Origin: Sphingobacterium hungaricum
Lineage (GTDB): Bacteria > Bacteroidota > Bacteroidia > Sphingobacteriales > Sphingobacteriaceae
Direction of reading: 5' to 3'
DNA: 64,000 nt
NCBI RefSeq assembly: GCF_015210005.1
Contig: NZ_MU158697.1
Span: 558,001 to 622,000, forward strand
The notes beneath the pieces were generated by a model that had not been told where the DNA came from, did not search any database, and saw only the letters and a list, made by a program, of their open reading frames with translations. Positions 33,396 to 42,209 of this stretch are shown here, piece after piece (within the stretch, counting starts at the first letter, position 1; the number at the start of each line of letters is the position of its first letter). The position numbers and the translations under genes were made by a program.

Positions 33396-36371
33396 TTAAA
33401 ATTCAATATTTAAACCAAGCACAAAAGCTTTGCTTTGAGGATATGTACCCCAATCTATTCCTTGCACCGCACCATTATTTCCCCATTGATTCACCTCAGG
33501 GTCCATTCCTGTATATTTTGTGAACGTTAAGAGGTTGCTTACAGACATATATGGCTGAAGACGGCCAATGCCTTTATTACGCAATTTATCCGATGCGAAG
33601 TTATAGCCCAAAGAAATATTCTTCAATCTTAAGTAACTGCCATCTTCAATAAAATAAGTCGAATTATGCATTGTATATCCAGCTCTAGGAACGTCCGTAA
33701 TCTGTCCCGGAACTTGCCATCTGTCTAACACACGAGTTGTTTGATTTTTTCCGTCATACATCCCTTCAGTCTCCATTCTCGATGCATTGAAAATATCATT
33801 CCCGTAAGAACCTTGAAACAAAATGCTCAAATTAAAATTCTTATACGAAAAGTTGTTGGTCATACCGAATGTAAAATCTGGATTAGGATCGCCAATGTAC
33901 GTACGGTCTGTTGAAGATATTTTGCCATCTCCATTCAAATCTCTATACATCAAATCTCCAGTTTCAGGATCAACGCCATCAGAAATATATCCAAAGAAAC
34001 CACCCATTGAATGTCCTGGTTCATTTCGAACAGCTTGTTCATTGACAAATTCACTTGTCCTTGCATCCATATAAATTTGTTGCAATTCTAGGCTCTCCAA
34101 TCTATTTTTGTTGAATGAAATATTAAATTCCGTATCCCATTTAAAACTGTTGATCAAGTTTTTTGTGCTTACAGAACCTTCAAAACCTTTGTTTCTCATA
34201 CGCCCTTCGTTACGCACAATGCTACTCGCTTGAGCAGATCCTGCAGGTAAAGAAACATACATCAACATGTCTTTCGTTCTCTTGTCATAGTAATCCAATG
34301 CTACGGTTACTCGATTATTGAAACCTGTAAAATCAATACCGAAGTTGGTTTGCGTTGTCGTTTCCCAACGCAAATCTTTCGTTCTAAGATTTGCCGGACT
34401 AATGGTTGGCAACGCATTTTCTTGATTCGTGACAAACCATTCTACCCGGCTGATGTTGTACAATTGCAAATAAGCATAGTCTCCAATTCCAGATTGATTA
34501 CCTGTTTGACCCCATCCTCCACGAATTTTTAAATCATTTATCCAAGAAACATCATTTAAGAATTCTTCGGATGATAAACGCCAAGCAGCCGACATCGATG
34601 GAAATACTCCCCAACGTTGGTCAGGATGGATTTTCGACGAACCATCTGTACGCAGGTTTGCTGTTACTAAATATTTTCCGTCATAGTTATATGCCGCACG
34701 AGCGAAATATGACATAATAGCCCATTGCGAAGCACCAGAACCAGTGCCGGTCCATGAGATTTTATTTGCTGCATTTAACGTTTGGATCAAATCATCACGG
34801 TAATGAGAGCCGTAAATGTAATTGTTAGTATAGTCGGAATTAGTCCATGATGACCCTGCCATACCTTCAATATTATGTAAACCAAAACTCTTTGTATACG
34901 TAAGGACATTGTCAAAAGTCAATACCGTATTCATGCTTCTAGTGTCCGAACCTTCGCCACGTTGATTTCTACCCCATGCGGTCGACACCGGATCTAGGAA
35001 AGTTGTATTTACCGAATTTCTTCTATCTAAGGTAAAAGCAGATTTAAATGTCAATTCAGGCAGAATTTTAAACAATGCACTTCCTGAAGCGATCAATCTA
35101 TTTTCACGGTTTTTGTTATTTTGGCTTCTCGCCATATTTTCCAATGGACTTGTTATGTTGATTCCATAGAAATTCGAATTGTATTCATCTGGATTCAATG
35201 GATTCCAGATAGGCGCAAATGTTGGTGTATTAATAACCGACATCACAACACCTCCACGATTCGCACCGGTTCCAGTACTTATGCCATTATCCGTATAGTC
35301 CGCATAGTTGACATTTGCATTCACAGTTAACCACGGGCGGATATCGTTATCCACATTCGCTCTGAAATTATAACGCTTAAAGTATGTGCTATTGATTACA
35401 CCAAGTTCATCTACATAACCTCCCGAAAGAAAATACCTAAGTTTTTCAGTTCCATCCGTGATAGATAGTTGATAACTCTGAATCCTCCCTTTCTGATAAG
35501 TTTCATTGAACCAATCCGTTTGATCGGTTAGTGTAGGAGGTAAAGTCACCAAACCGATTTCATTCTGCAGCTCAAGATATTGTTGCGTATTCAATACGTC
35601 CATATGGCTTGTCACTACATTTTGAGTAATCTGTGTATTGAAACTAATCTTTCCTTGACCTGAAGAACCAGATTTAGTGGTAATCAAAACAACTCCATTT
35701 GCTCCTCTCGATCCATAAATTGCCGCTGAAGATGCATCTTTCAAGATTTGCATGCCAGTGATATCATTTGGCGATAAAAATCGAATATTATCGACAGGTA
35801 CGCCATCGACAACATACAGTGGTTCATTGCTACCATTGAATGAGCTCGTACCTCGAATCCGGATTGACATTTGTGTTCCAGGCGCACCATTGGGTTGCGT
35901 AACCGCAACACCTGCTGCGCGGCCTTGAATCGCTTGGCCTACGTTGGTTATCGGACGTTGGTCCAAATCTGCCGTAGAAACTGTCGATATTGCAGTCGTC
36001 ACATCTTTTCGCCTGACCGAGCCATATCCAATCACAACGACATCTTCCAAGACATTATCCGAAGGAGAAAGCTCTATGGTCATTTGTGTAGATGAAACTG
36101 TCAATGTCTGGCTTTCATATCCGATGTATGAAACCTGCAATCTACTGCCGGCAGTCACATTGTTCAAGGAAAAATTACCTTCAGAATCTGAGACCGAATT
36201 AATCGTAGAATTCAGAACGGACAAAGTGGCTCCGCCAATTGCTTCTCCAGAATTTGCATCTTTAATCGAACCACGAACCGTGATTTTTTCTTGAGCATAG
36301 GACAATGAAATCGTGCTAACCGCAAAAATTATAAAAGTGAGAATTTTATTTCTCCATGTAGAAATTACCAT
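33396..36371 (-). CDS. SusC/RagA-like TonB-dependent outer-membrane transporter
   Basis: TonB-dependent transporter of 991 aa: signal peptide ending near SYAQ (about residue 27), carboxypeptidase-regulatory-like domain (VRGSIKDANSGEAIGGA), DVVVIGYGSVRRKDV TonB box/SusC signature near 112, plug with IRIRGTSSF and ANGVVLITTK, then barrel to the C-terminal GLNIEF. No STN domain, so not an ECF/anti-sigma system. It is the first structural gene of the second PUL and is preceded by a fair promoter. Confidence 0.95.
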   Translation of the reverse strand: MVISTWRNKILTFIIFAVSTISLSYAQEKITVRGSIKDANSGEAIGGATLSVLNSTINSVSDSEGNFSLNNVTAGSRLQVSYIGYESQTLTVSSTQMTIELSPSDNVLEDVVVIGYGSVRRKDVTTAISTVSTADLDQRPITNVGQAIQGRAAGVAVTQPNGAPGTQMSIRIRGTSSFNGSNEPLYVVDGVPVDNIRFLSPNDITGMQILKDASSAAIYGSRGANGVVLITTKSGSSGQGKISFNTQITQNVVTSHMDVLNTQQYLELQNEIGLVTLPPTLTDQTDWFNETYQKGRIQSYQLSITDGTEKLRYFLSGGYVDELGVINSTYFKRYNFRANVDNDIRPWLTVNANVNYADYTDNGISTGTGANRGGVVMSVINTPTFAPIWNPLNPDEYNSNFYGINITSPLENMARSQNNKNRENRLIASGSALFKILPELTFKSAFTLDRRNSVNTTFLDPVSTAWGRNQRGEGSDTRSMNTVLTFDNVLTYTKSFGLHNIEGMAGSSWTNSDYTNNYIYGSHYRDDLIQTLNAANKISWTGTGSGASQWAIMSYFARAAYNYDGKYLVTANLRTDGSSKIHPDQRWGVFPSMSAAWRLSSEEFLNDVSWINDLKIRGGWGQTGNQSGIGDYAYLQLYNISRVEWFVTNQENALPTISPANLRTKDLRWETTTQTNFGIDFTGFNNRVTVALDYYDKRTKDMLMYVSLPAGSAQASSIVRNEGRMRNKGFEGSVSTKNLINSFKWDTEFNISFNKNRLESLELQQIYMDARTSEFVNEQAVRNEPGHSMGGFFGYISDGVDPETGDLMYRDLNGDGKISSTDRTYIGDPNPDFTFGMTNNFSYKNFNLSILFQGSYGNDIFNASRMETEGMYDGKNQTTRVLDRWQVPGQITDVPRAGYTMHNSTYFIEDGSYLRLKNISLGYNFASDKLRNKGIGRLQPYMSVSNLLTFTKYTGMDPEVNQWGNNGAVQGIDWGTYPQSKAFVLGLNIEF

Positions 36372-36442
36372 AATTCTTTAAAAAAGTAATTGTATATAAT
36401 CGAGAACCTTCAGTGTTTTTAGGTTTATTGAAGACTCTAGTA

Positions 36443-36470
36443 CAAAAGTAAGTCTATGTAGTATGTCAAA
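36443..36470 (-). promoter_or_regulatory. Promoter of the second susCD operon
   Basis: On the minus strand TTTG (36467-36470), a 16-bp spacer and TACTTTTG (36443-36450) resemble the Bacteroidota TTTG/TAnnTTTG promoter, though the spacer is a little short. It would give a 5' leader of about 65 nt before susC. The rest of the 222-bp gap (36372-36593) shows no other clear site. Confidence 0.45.
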
Positions 36471-36593
36471 AGCAGGAATTGTTTAGGCCAAAATTAAAAA
36501 GTAGGTTATTTTTAGGTAAATTAAATTAGTAATCAATGGGTTAAAAAAATTAACGCCAGCTAAAAAGTAAGTGTCAATGTCGAAATATGAATC

Positions 36594-38216
36594 TTATTTT
36601 TGCTGAAAACCACCAATTAACAACACGCTTTTCTCAAATTCGTCTTTCGATTGCAAAGCATTCCCCCTAACTTTCACTCGGTAATTATAAACTGTCTGCA
36701 AAGAGCATCTCAAGAATCTCGCAATCTTCGTCGTATCACTAATTCCAAGTTTTATCAACGCATAAATACGGAGCTCCGTATTTAAAAATTCAGACGTATC
36801 TGGAATAATTTTTTGGTCGGGCTGAAGAAGTTCCTTAAATTCAGAAATAAACGAAGGATACAGATTTAAGAAGATTACATCAAAGTTTTTGTACAATTCG
36901 TCCAATTCAGATTTGACAAAATTATCTCTTTTCAACTCCTTTTTGAGGTGGGCTAGGTCATTGTTCAACACATATTTGTACAAGCCATTTCGGTAGGTTT
37001 CATGTTTTTCAATATAACTTGAACATATCTCAAAAAATTGAGTGATGTAAATTTCTTTAATCTGACTGGCTTCCGATAAGCTATTATTGGACTCTTGCAA
37101 ATGGACGTTCAATAGTTTCAATTCCTGATTGGTATTGAATAATTCTTCGCGCACAATCTTCAACTTCTTTTTCTGAATATTTACTTTGATAATCCCCCCA
37201 AACAATAAGATTGACAGCAAGCTAATTGTTGATAAAAAAGAAATCAGAAGAAGTTTTTCTTTTCGCTCCTTTTCTTGAAAAGCAGCATTGATAAGCGGAT
37301 AGAAAGTAGTGCTTTCTATCGTTCTATACCGAACATTGCAGAAAATCGCGTCATTGATTGCCTCATCTATGTATTGGTAGGCGCGATCGATATCATTATT
37401 TTCGTAAAATGCTAAAGCCAGGCTTTGGAATGATGCATTGTCTGTAATCGCTAAGCGCATATCTGTTATGGCCGAAATGCTGAAATAATGCAGCTGGGAT
37501 TTTAAATCATTTCGGTTTTTAGCAATCACTCCTAACAGATAACCTGCTAAGGCCCGTTCGGACATAGTATCATTCGTTAAATCCAATTGCTGCTTCAATA
37601 TTTTTTCAGCTTCGTCGATTTGATTATCATACAGCTTTTTAGTTGCTATAATAAGCTGGTACCTCAATGAACTCTCATTCAGCACATTTAAAAGGGAATC
37701 CCGATAGATTTCGCTTAATTTAAAATAGCTTGCATTATTGCTGCTTTGGCCATAGTGGCTACAAAATTCAGTCAGGGTTGAAAAATAGAGCGGAAGCAAA
37801 TCTGTGTTTAAGCTTTGCCGATTTAGCTGATTTAGAATATCTTGAGATTCAATGTATTTTCCTGCTGAAGAAAACAGGCCCGCCAACTTCAAATTTGATT
37901 CATTTAAATAATCGAGATTGTTAATTGCCTTTGCTAGCACAACATTATTTCTCACCAAAGAGATTGCTGAATCTATCTGAAACTTCTCGTATTCCTTAAT
38001 GAGCTGATTATTTATCCTGTAAGCTTCATTTAGGCTTCCTTTAGTTGCTTTAATCGAATCTTTCAGAGCATTGATCCGTCTTAACTTTTCTAACTTAAAG
38101 CCTTCTTTGCTCTTCAATGTAAAATCCAATTCCTTTCTTAAGGAATCTGTAGATTCATTCGCTCGAATTTGAACAGTGAAAAATGAAAGAAAAAAGACGA
38201 ACAAAAGTCTGTGCAT
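36594..38216 (-). CDS. DUF6377-type membrane regulator of the second PUL
   Basis: A 540-aa protein with N-terminal signal/anchor (LLFVFFLSFF), a helical TPR-like sensor region (about 30-310), a transmembrane helix (about 318-340, LLLISFLSTISLLSILLFGG), a coiled-coil stretch, and a C-terminal helix-turn-helix (LRIYALIKLGISDTTKIARFLRCSLQTVYNYRVKVR). This matches DUF6377 proteins, single-component membrane-anchored regulators near Bacteroidota PULs. It lies directly upstream of susC on the same strand, so it probably controls that operon. ATG 38216 is preferred over one at 38243 because it starts the signal sequence and follows a promoter box. Confidence 0.82.
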   Translation of the reverse strand: MHRLLFVFFLSFFTVQIRANESTDSLRKELDFTLKSKEGFKLEKLRRINALKDSIKATKGSLNEAYRINNQLIKEYEKFQIDSAISLVRNNVVLAKAINNLDYLNESNLKLAGLFSSAGKYIESQDILNQLNRQSLNTDLLPLYFSTLTEFCSHYGQSSNNASYFKLSEIYRDSLLNVLNESSLRYQLIIATKKLYDNQIDEAEKILKQQLDLTNDTMSERALAGYLLGVIAKNRNDLKSQLHYFSISAITDMRLAITDNASFQSLALAFYENNDIDRAYQYIDEAINDAIFCNVRYRTIESTTFYPLINAAFQEKERKEKLLLISFLSTISLLSILLFGGIIKVNIQKKKLKIVREELFNTNQELKLLNVHLQESNNSLSEASQIKEIYITQFFEICSSYIEKHETYRNGLYKYVLNNDLAHLKKELKRDNFVKSELDELYKNFDVIFLNLYPSFISEFKELLQPDQKIIPDTSEFLNTELRIYALIKLGISDTTKIARFLRCSLQTVYNYRVKVRGNALQSKDEFEKSVLLIGGFQQK

Positions 38217-38223
38217 ATAAAAC

Positions 38224-38231
38224 CAAAGATA
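38224..38231 (-). promoter_or_regulatory. Promoter -7 box TATCTTTG of the DUF6377 gene
   Basis: TATCTTTG matches TAnnTTTG and ends 7 bp before the chosen ATG at 38216, giving a very short or absent leader. A second possible box, TATTTTTG, lies at 38241-38248. No -33 TTTG is visible for either. Confidence 0.4.
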
Positions 38232-38313
38232 ATTATCCTGCAAAAATAGAAAAATCTTATGGGGGATTATAGCGATGTTATTAGGTTTTATGTTATGCGC
38301 AGTGGCTAAACAA

Positions 38314-38347
38314 AAATCCCCAAATGCCTGAGATCATTTGGGGATTT
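38314..38347 (-). terminator. Strong terminator of the exopolysaccharide cluster
   Basis: A 13-bp perfect stem, AAATCCCCAAATG pairing with CATTTGGGGATTT around an 8-nt loop, followed on the minus strand by a T-run. It lies 17 bp past the Wzc-like stop and ends the 25-kb cluster. Confidence 0.85.
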
Positions 38348-38364
38348 AACATAAAACTTAAAAT

Positions 38365-40764
38365 TTATTTTTTCCTTTTTTTGTTTCCGAAAATTAGCTT
38401 CTTGACCCTACTTCTCAAAGAGGCCGGATTACCTTTGTCTCCATATCCATATCCGTAACCATAACCATATCCGTAGCCTCTAGCAAAATCAACATCGTTG
38501 ATTACAACTGCCAGATTTTTAAGCTTCCCTTGTTCATACAATTCTTTAGGAACATTCAATAAGCGTTTATCCAGATAGTTCGCACGAGCTACATAAACTG
38601 TTAAATCTGCGTTCTCTGCGATCAACAACGTATCTGTTACTAAACTTACCGGTGCTGTATCCACAATCACATAATCATAATGAGAACGCGCAAATTCAAT
38701 CAAATCCTTAAAATGACCATTCATCAATAACTCTGCTGGATTTGGTGCTACGTATCCAGAATAGATTATATCAAAATCATATGGTGCAGGTTTTGAAATA
38801 ATGATATTTTCGATCGGCATATCTGGATTAATCAAATATTGCGTAATACCAATATTTGTATGTTGCAAATGCGATAAGCCCAAATAATCGAGCACTTTTG
38901 GACTACGAATATCCGCTCCAATCAGTAAAACCTTCTTGCCAGACATGGAAAGAATTTGCGACAGATTGGTTGCAACGAATGATTTACCTTCTCCTGAAGT
39001 CGTTGAAGTAACATAAATCACGGATGATCTATTTTTATTACTCGCTAACATAAAGGATATATTCGTTCGTAGGATTCGGAATGACTCGGCCAAAGAACTT
39101 CGGTCATTTAATTTAATGATCGTTTCGTCTTCAGCGGTAGGCACTTCGCCCAATATTGGCGCATTAAATTTCTCTTCGATGTCCTTCCTAGAATGTATTT
39201 TATTATCCAAAAGAAATTTGATGTACAAAATCACAAATGGTATGAAGAAACCAATAATAAGAGATCCTAGAAGTATTATACTTTTTCTCGGAGCTACCGG
39301 GATATCAGAACCATAAGCAGAGTCAATAATTTTCATATTGGCAGGTGTAGCAGAGGCCTGAATTTCAATTTCTTCCCTTTTTTGCAACAAAAACAGATAT
39401 AACGATTCTACTATTTGTTGTTGTCGAGATATATTTTTAAAACCTCTCTCTTGATTAGGAATCTGATTTAATTTTCCTTGAATAGATCCACGTTGAGTCT
39501 GAAGAGCGGATACATTTAATTCCAAGCCTTTTCTATAATTCGATAACGAAGTAGTTAAACTTCTGTTCATTTCATCAAGATTGCTATTCAAATTAATCAC
39601 GACAGGATTGCTTTCGGTGGCGGATTTTAGTAAATCGTCTCTTTCTAAAATAAGTTTATTGTAGTTGGCAATGGTGGCCTCAATCGAACCGTCCTCTAAA
39701 CCAATGTTGGATGGCAACAATGTAGAATTATCAGAAGAAATCGAGCTTTTCATCATATCAGCAAGCCTCAACTGTGTTTGATAGTCTAATAGTTTTTTGT
39801 CATTTTCAGAAGCATTTTGTAAATAAAGGGTAGCTTCATTCTGCATATCTATTAGACTATTCTGATCTTTAAAATTAGCAACCTCTTTGTCAGCAGAAGA
39901 CATGTCATTGGATACCAAATCAAGTCTGCTGCTAATAAATTCCGACGTTGCCTTTGTCACTTTGTATTTATCCTCTGTTACGTCTCGATTGTACTGATCT
40001 ACCATCGAATTTAGGATAAGTGCTGCTTTTTCCCGAACGGGATGATTCATTGAATAGTTTACGATATAAGATTGTTTCTCTTTATTCGGCTGTATCGAAA
40101 CCTGACCAATCAAATTATCAATTACCTTATTTATTGGTTGGTAAACTACCTGAATTTCTGACCCTATATCGCCATCTAACTGATTTGGTAAAATTAGAAT
40201 ACTCCCCAAGGCAGAATCAAATGGCTTTCCAAAACTCAGCGTTTTCGTACCTTTCTCCTTATCTCTAAAACTAAACTCATTTTTTGATTTAATTTCTATG
40301 ATAAACGTATAGGATGTGGAATCTAATTTCGGATTTCCTTTATTTAAAATAATTAGTTTAATCGGCGATGACTTTTCTAAAATTTCCGAAGATTTTACGT
40401 TACCTTTTGAATAGTAGCTAATGTTAAGATTGTTCTCTTCAACAACTTTACGCATAATTCTTCTAGAATTCATCACGTCAATTTGGTCGGACACAAAAGC
40501 AGATGTCGATGACCCTCCAGTAAAACTAGCTATTTCGGACAAACCAGCCAATTCATCTGAAGCCTTATTTTCATCTTGTAAAAGTATTTTGGCACTGATA
40601 CTGTAGATTTTTTCGGCGTATCTTAAATACACTAGGGCAACCGCAACGCATATGATTAGTGAAAGTACAAACCACTTCCAATAGAAGGCATACTGTTCAA
40701 ATAGTTGCTTTAAATTGATTTCATTTTCGTCCGCATTTGAATTCGGATATTCGTTTTTATTCAT
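38365..40764 (-). CDS. wzc: Wzc-like polysaccharide co-polymerase / tyrosine autokinase
   Basis: Inner-membrane chain-length regulator fused to a bacterial tyrosine kinase; 799 aa. The N-terminal Wzz domain follows TM1 (about 32-50), a long coiled-coil periplasmic region and GNVR part extend to about 480, TM2 is near 505-525, and the cytoplasmic kinase has Walker A TSGEGKSFVATN, Walker A' VLLIGADIRSPK and Walker B YVIVDTAP. The tail carries six alternating Gly-Tyr units (encoded at 38440-38478), the expected autophosphorylation cluster. It acts with Wza just upstream to control polymer length and export. Confidence 0.94.
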   Translation of the reverse strand: MNKNEYPNSNADENEINLKQLFEQYAFYWKWFVLSLIICVAVALVYLRYAEKIYSISAKILLQDENKASDELAGLSEIASFTGGSSTSAFVSDQIDVMNSRRIMRKVVEENNLNISYYSKGNVKSSEILEKSSPIKLIILNKGNPKLDSTSYTFIIEIKSKNEFSFRDKEKGTKTLSFGKPFDSALGSILILPNQLDGDIGSEIQVVYQPINKVIDNLIGQVSIQPNKEKQSYIVNYSMNHPVREKAALILNSMVDQYNRDVTEDKYKVTKATSEFISSRLDLVSNDMSSADKEVANFKDQNSLIDMQNEATLYLQNASENDKKLLDYQTQLRLADMMKSSISSDNSTLLPSNIGLEDGSIEATIANYNKLILERDDLLKSATESNPVVINLNSNLDEMNRSLTTSLSNYRKGLELNVSALQTQRGSIQGKLNQIPNQERGFKNISRQQQIVESLYLFLLQKREEIEIQASATPANMKIIDSAYGSDIPVAPRKSIILLGSLIIGFFIPFVILYIKFLLDNKIHSRKDIEEKFNAPILGEVPTAEDETIIKLNDRSSLAESFRILRTNISFMLASNKNRSSVIYVTSTTSGEGKSFVATNLSQILSMSGKKVLLIGADIRSPKVLDYLGLSHLQHTNIGITQYLINPDMPIENIIISKPAPYDFDIIYSGYVAPNPAELLMNGHFKDLIEFARSHYDYVIVDTAPVSLVTDTLLIAENADLTVYVARANYLDKRLLNVPKELYEQGKLKNLAVVINDVDFARGYGYGYGYGYGYGDKGNPASLRSRVKKLIFGNKKRKK
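38440..38478 (-). repeat. (Gly-Tyr)6 coding repeat in the kinase tail
   Basis: Six consecutive Gly-Tyr dipeptides precede the basic C-terminus of the kinase. Both Gly codons (GGC/GGA/GGT) and Tyr codons (TAC/TAT) vary from unit to unit, so the DNA is not a pure microsatellite. This argues that the tyrosines are kept by selection rather than produced by recent slippage. Confidence 0.85.
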
Positions 40765-40775
40765 ATACGATAATA

Positions 40776-41540
40776 TTATCTAGTTATAACGGAGATTACC
40801 GTAATAATGATTCCGGCTATGGAAATAAATAAAGAATTATTCTGTGTGTATTTTGAAGATTGTATCCGTGCACCATTTGGTTCGATGTAGATAATATCGT
40901 TTTGGGCAAGGTAATAGACCGGAGAATTTAGTGCATCGCGTTTGGTAAGGTCGACTCTAAACTCTTCCTTTTTACCATTTTGCTCCCGAATAACCAATAC
41001 ATCTTTTCTAACTCCATTTATAGTGAGATCGCCAGCCATGCCTATGGCTTCCAATAGTGTGATCCGATCGCTTTGCACCAGGTAGCTTCCTGGGCTCTTA
41101 ACTTCTCCTAAAACAGTAACTCGAAAATTTGTAATATTGATATTTACGCCTGGATCTTGAATAAATCTCGACAATTCAGCACGCATCTTTCCGATGGCAT
41201 CAGTTCTTGTAAGACCAGCCAATTTTACTTTACCCAATTTAGGATAGTCAATATTTCCATCGACATCAATTGCGTAAGTAGGTCGAAATGCCGCATCGTT
41301 CGAATTTCGAGACTGATAAATACTTGCCTGATTAAATGCTTCAGTAGCGCGAATATCATCCGCACTAATCATAATCACCAATTGGTCACCCGGTTGCAAT
41401 TTCGGCGCATTCAGTTCATATGTCTCATGTAACAATGTGGAATCTGGTTGAAAATACACCAAGTCTTTTCTACTTGCACAAGAAGAAAAAAAGATCACCA
41501 AAATGACAAAAGAAATTAATGGGATGTATAGTTTACGCAT
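40776..41540 (-). CDS. wza: Wza-like outer-membrane polysaccharide export lipoprotein
   Basis: Polysaccharide export (OPX) protein of 254 aa. Lipobox FFSSC (Cys21), Poly_export domain with LQPGDQLVIMIS and an SLBB-type domain (VTVLGEVKSPGSYLVQSDRITLLEAIGMAG), then LAQNDIIYIEPN and a C-terminal hydrophobic helix. It is shorter than E. coli Wza but typical for Bacteroidota. ATG 41540 gives a proper signal; an in-frame start at 41570 would add a non-signal extension. It is followed by wzc (11-bp gap) and has its own promoter. Confidence 0.93.
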   Translation of the reverse strand: MRKLYIPLISFVILVIFFSSCASRKDLVYFQPDSTLLHETYELNAPKLQPGDQLVIMISADDIRATEAFNQASIYQSRNSNDAAFRPTYAIDVDGNIDYPKLGKVKLAGLTRTDAIGKMRAELSRFIQDPGVNINITNFRVTVLGEVKSPGSYLVQSDRITLLEAIGMAGDLTINGVRKDVLVIREQNGKKEEFRVDLTKRDALNSPVYYLAQNDIIYIEPNGARIQSSKYTQNNSLFISIAGIIITVISVITR

Positions 41541-41606
41541 ATATGCTAGTATAATATTAAAATATATCAATCTATTGAATATGAATTAAACAATATTCAA
41601 TCATTG

Positions 41607-41639
41607 CAAAAATAGTCTTTTTTATCACAATCTCTCAAA
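41607..41639 (-). promoter_or_regulatory. Near-consensus promoter of wza-wzc
   Basis: On the minus strand TTTG (41636-41639), a 21-bp spacer, and TATTTTTG (41607-41614) match the Bacteroidota promoter TTTG/TAnnTTTG well. Transcription would start near 41601, giving about a 60-nt leader. It makes wza-wzc a separate transcription unit from the sugar and glycosyltransferase genes. Confidence 0.6.
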
Positions 41640-41750
41640 TATGTTTTTTGATTGTAATAATTTCAATGTTCGAATCTATTGAATGCTTTCCATTCTCTTT
41701 GAAAAACAACCTTACACGTAAAATGAATACGTTGACAATCTATAAAAAAA

Positions 41751-42197
41751 TTACGATGGTTTGTCAAACTCTTGGTCATTGCTATTGACAAAATAATCTA
41801 ACGGAAAAGTATAATCATCACTCTTCGCATGGTCAATTCCAAAATCTGCAAAAACAATTAATTCACTTTCTGGTTCTAGGGCTTTAAACGCTGTACCATA
41901 TCCATCCGGAATGTAAAGAACTTTATTGTGAGTAGCGTCTAATTGCTCTTTTTTAACCTCAAGCTCCCTTGATGGCGCTTCCCAGCTGTCGATTTTGACA
42001 AACTGAACTGTAAAAGAACCCGAAACAACATAAAACCACCGTTTCTCGATTCTATGCGCCCTCCATCCTCTTATCAGCTCCGTATCTTTGTTCTTAATGA
42101 TGTAAAAGCGCTTTATTCTAGTCATATCGAAATCATTTACAAATCGAATCTGACCTCTATCATCTTCGTAAACCCCTCCCTGTATAAACTCAATCAT
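41751..42197 (-). CDS. FdtA/WxcM-like cupin, putative sugar 3,4-ketoisomerase
   Basis: A 148-aa single-domain cupin (EDDRGQIRFVNDF, IRGWRAHRIEKRWFYVVSGSFTVQFV, VLYIPDGYGTAFKAL). It resembles the FdtA/WxcM C-terminal family, where related enzymes convert dTDP-4-keto-6-deoxyglucose to a 3-keto sugar. No aminotransferase or acetyltransferase of that pathway lies next to it, so the product is unclear; sequence-divergent members may have other roles. It is 12 bp downstream of the WecA-like gene. Confidence 0.65.
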   Translation of the reverse strand: MIEFIQGGVYEDDRGQIRFVNDFDMTRIKRFYIIKNKDTELIRGWRAHRIEKRWFYVVSGSFTVQFVKIDSWEAPSRELEVKKEQLDATHNKVLYIPDGYGTAFKALEPESELIVFADFGIDHAKSDDYTFPLDYFVNSNDQEFDKPS

Positions 42198-42209
42198 GGT
42201 GTCTTTTAA

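Noticed and set aside
38440..38478. Short repeats considered as CRISPR or a satellite
   Set aside because: In-frame Gly-Tyr coding repeat in the kinase tail; no spacers. No CRISPR array or cas gene was seen in the window.
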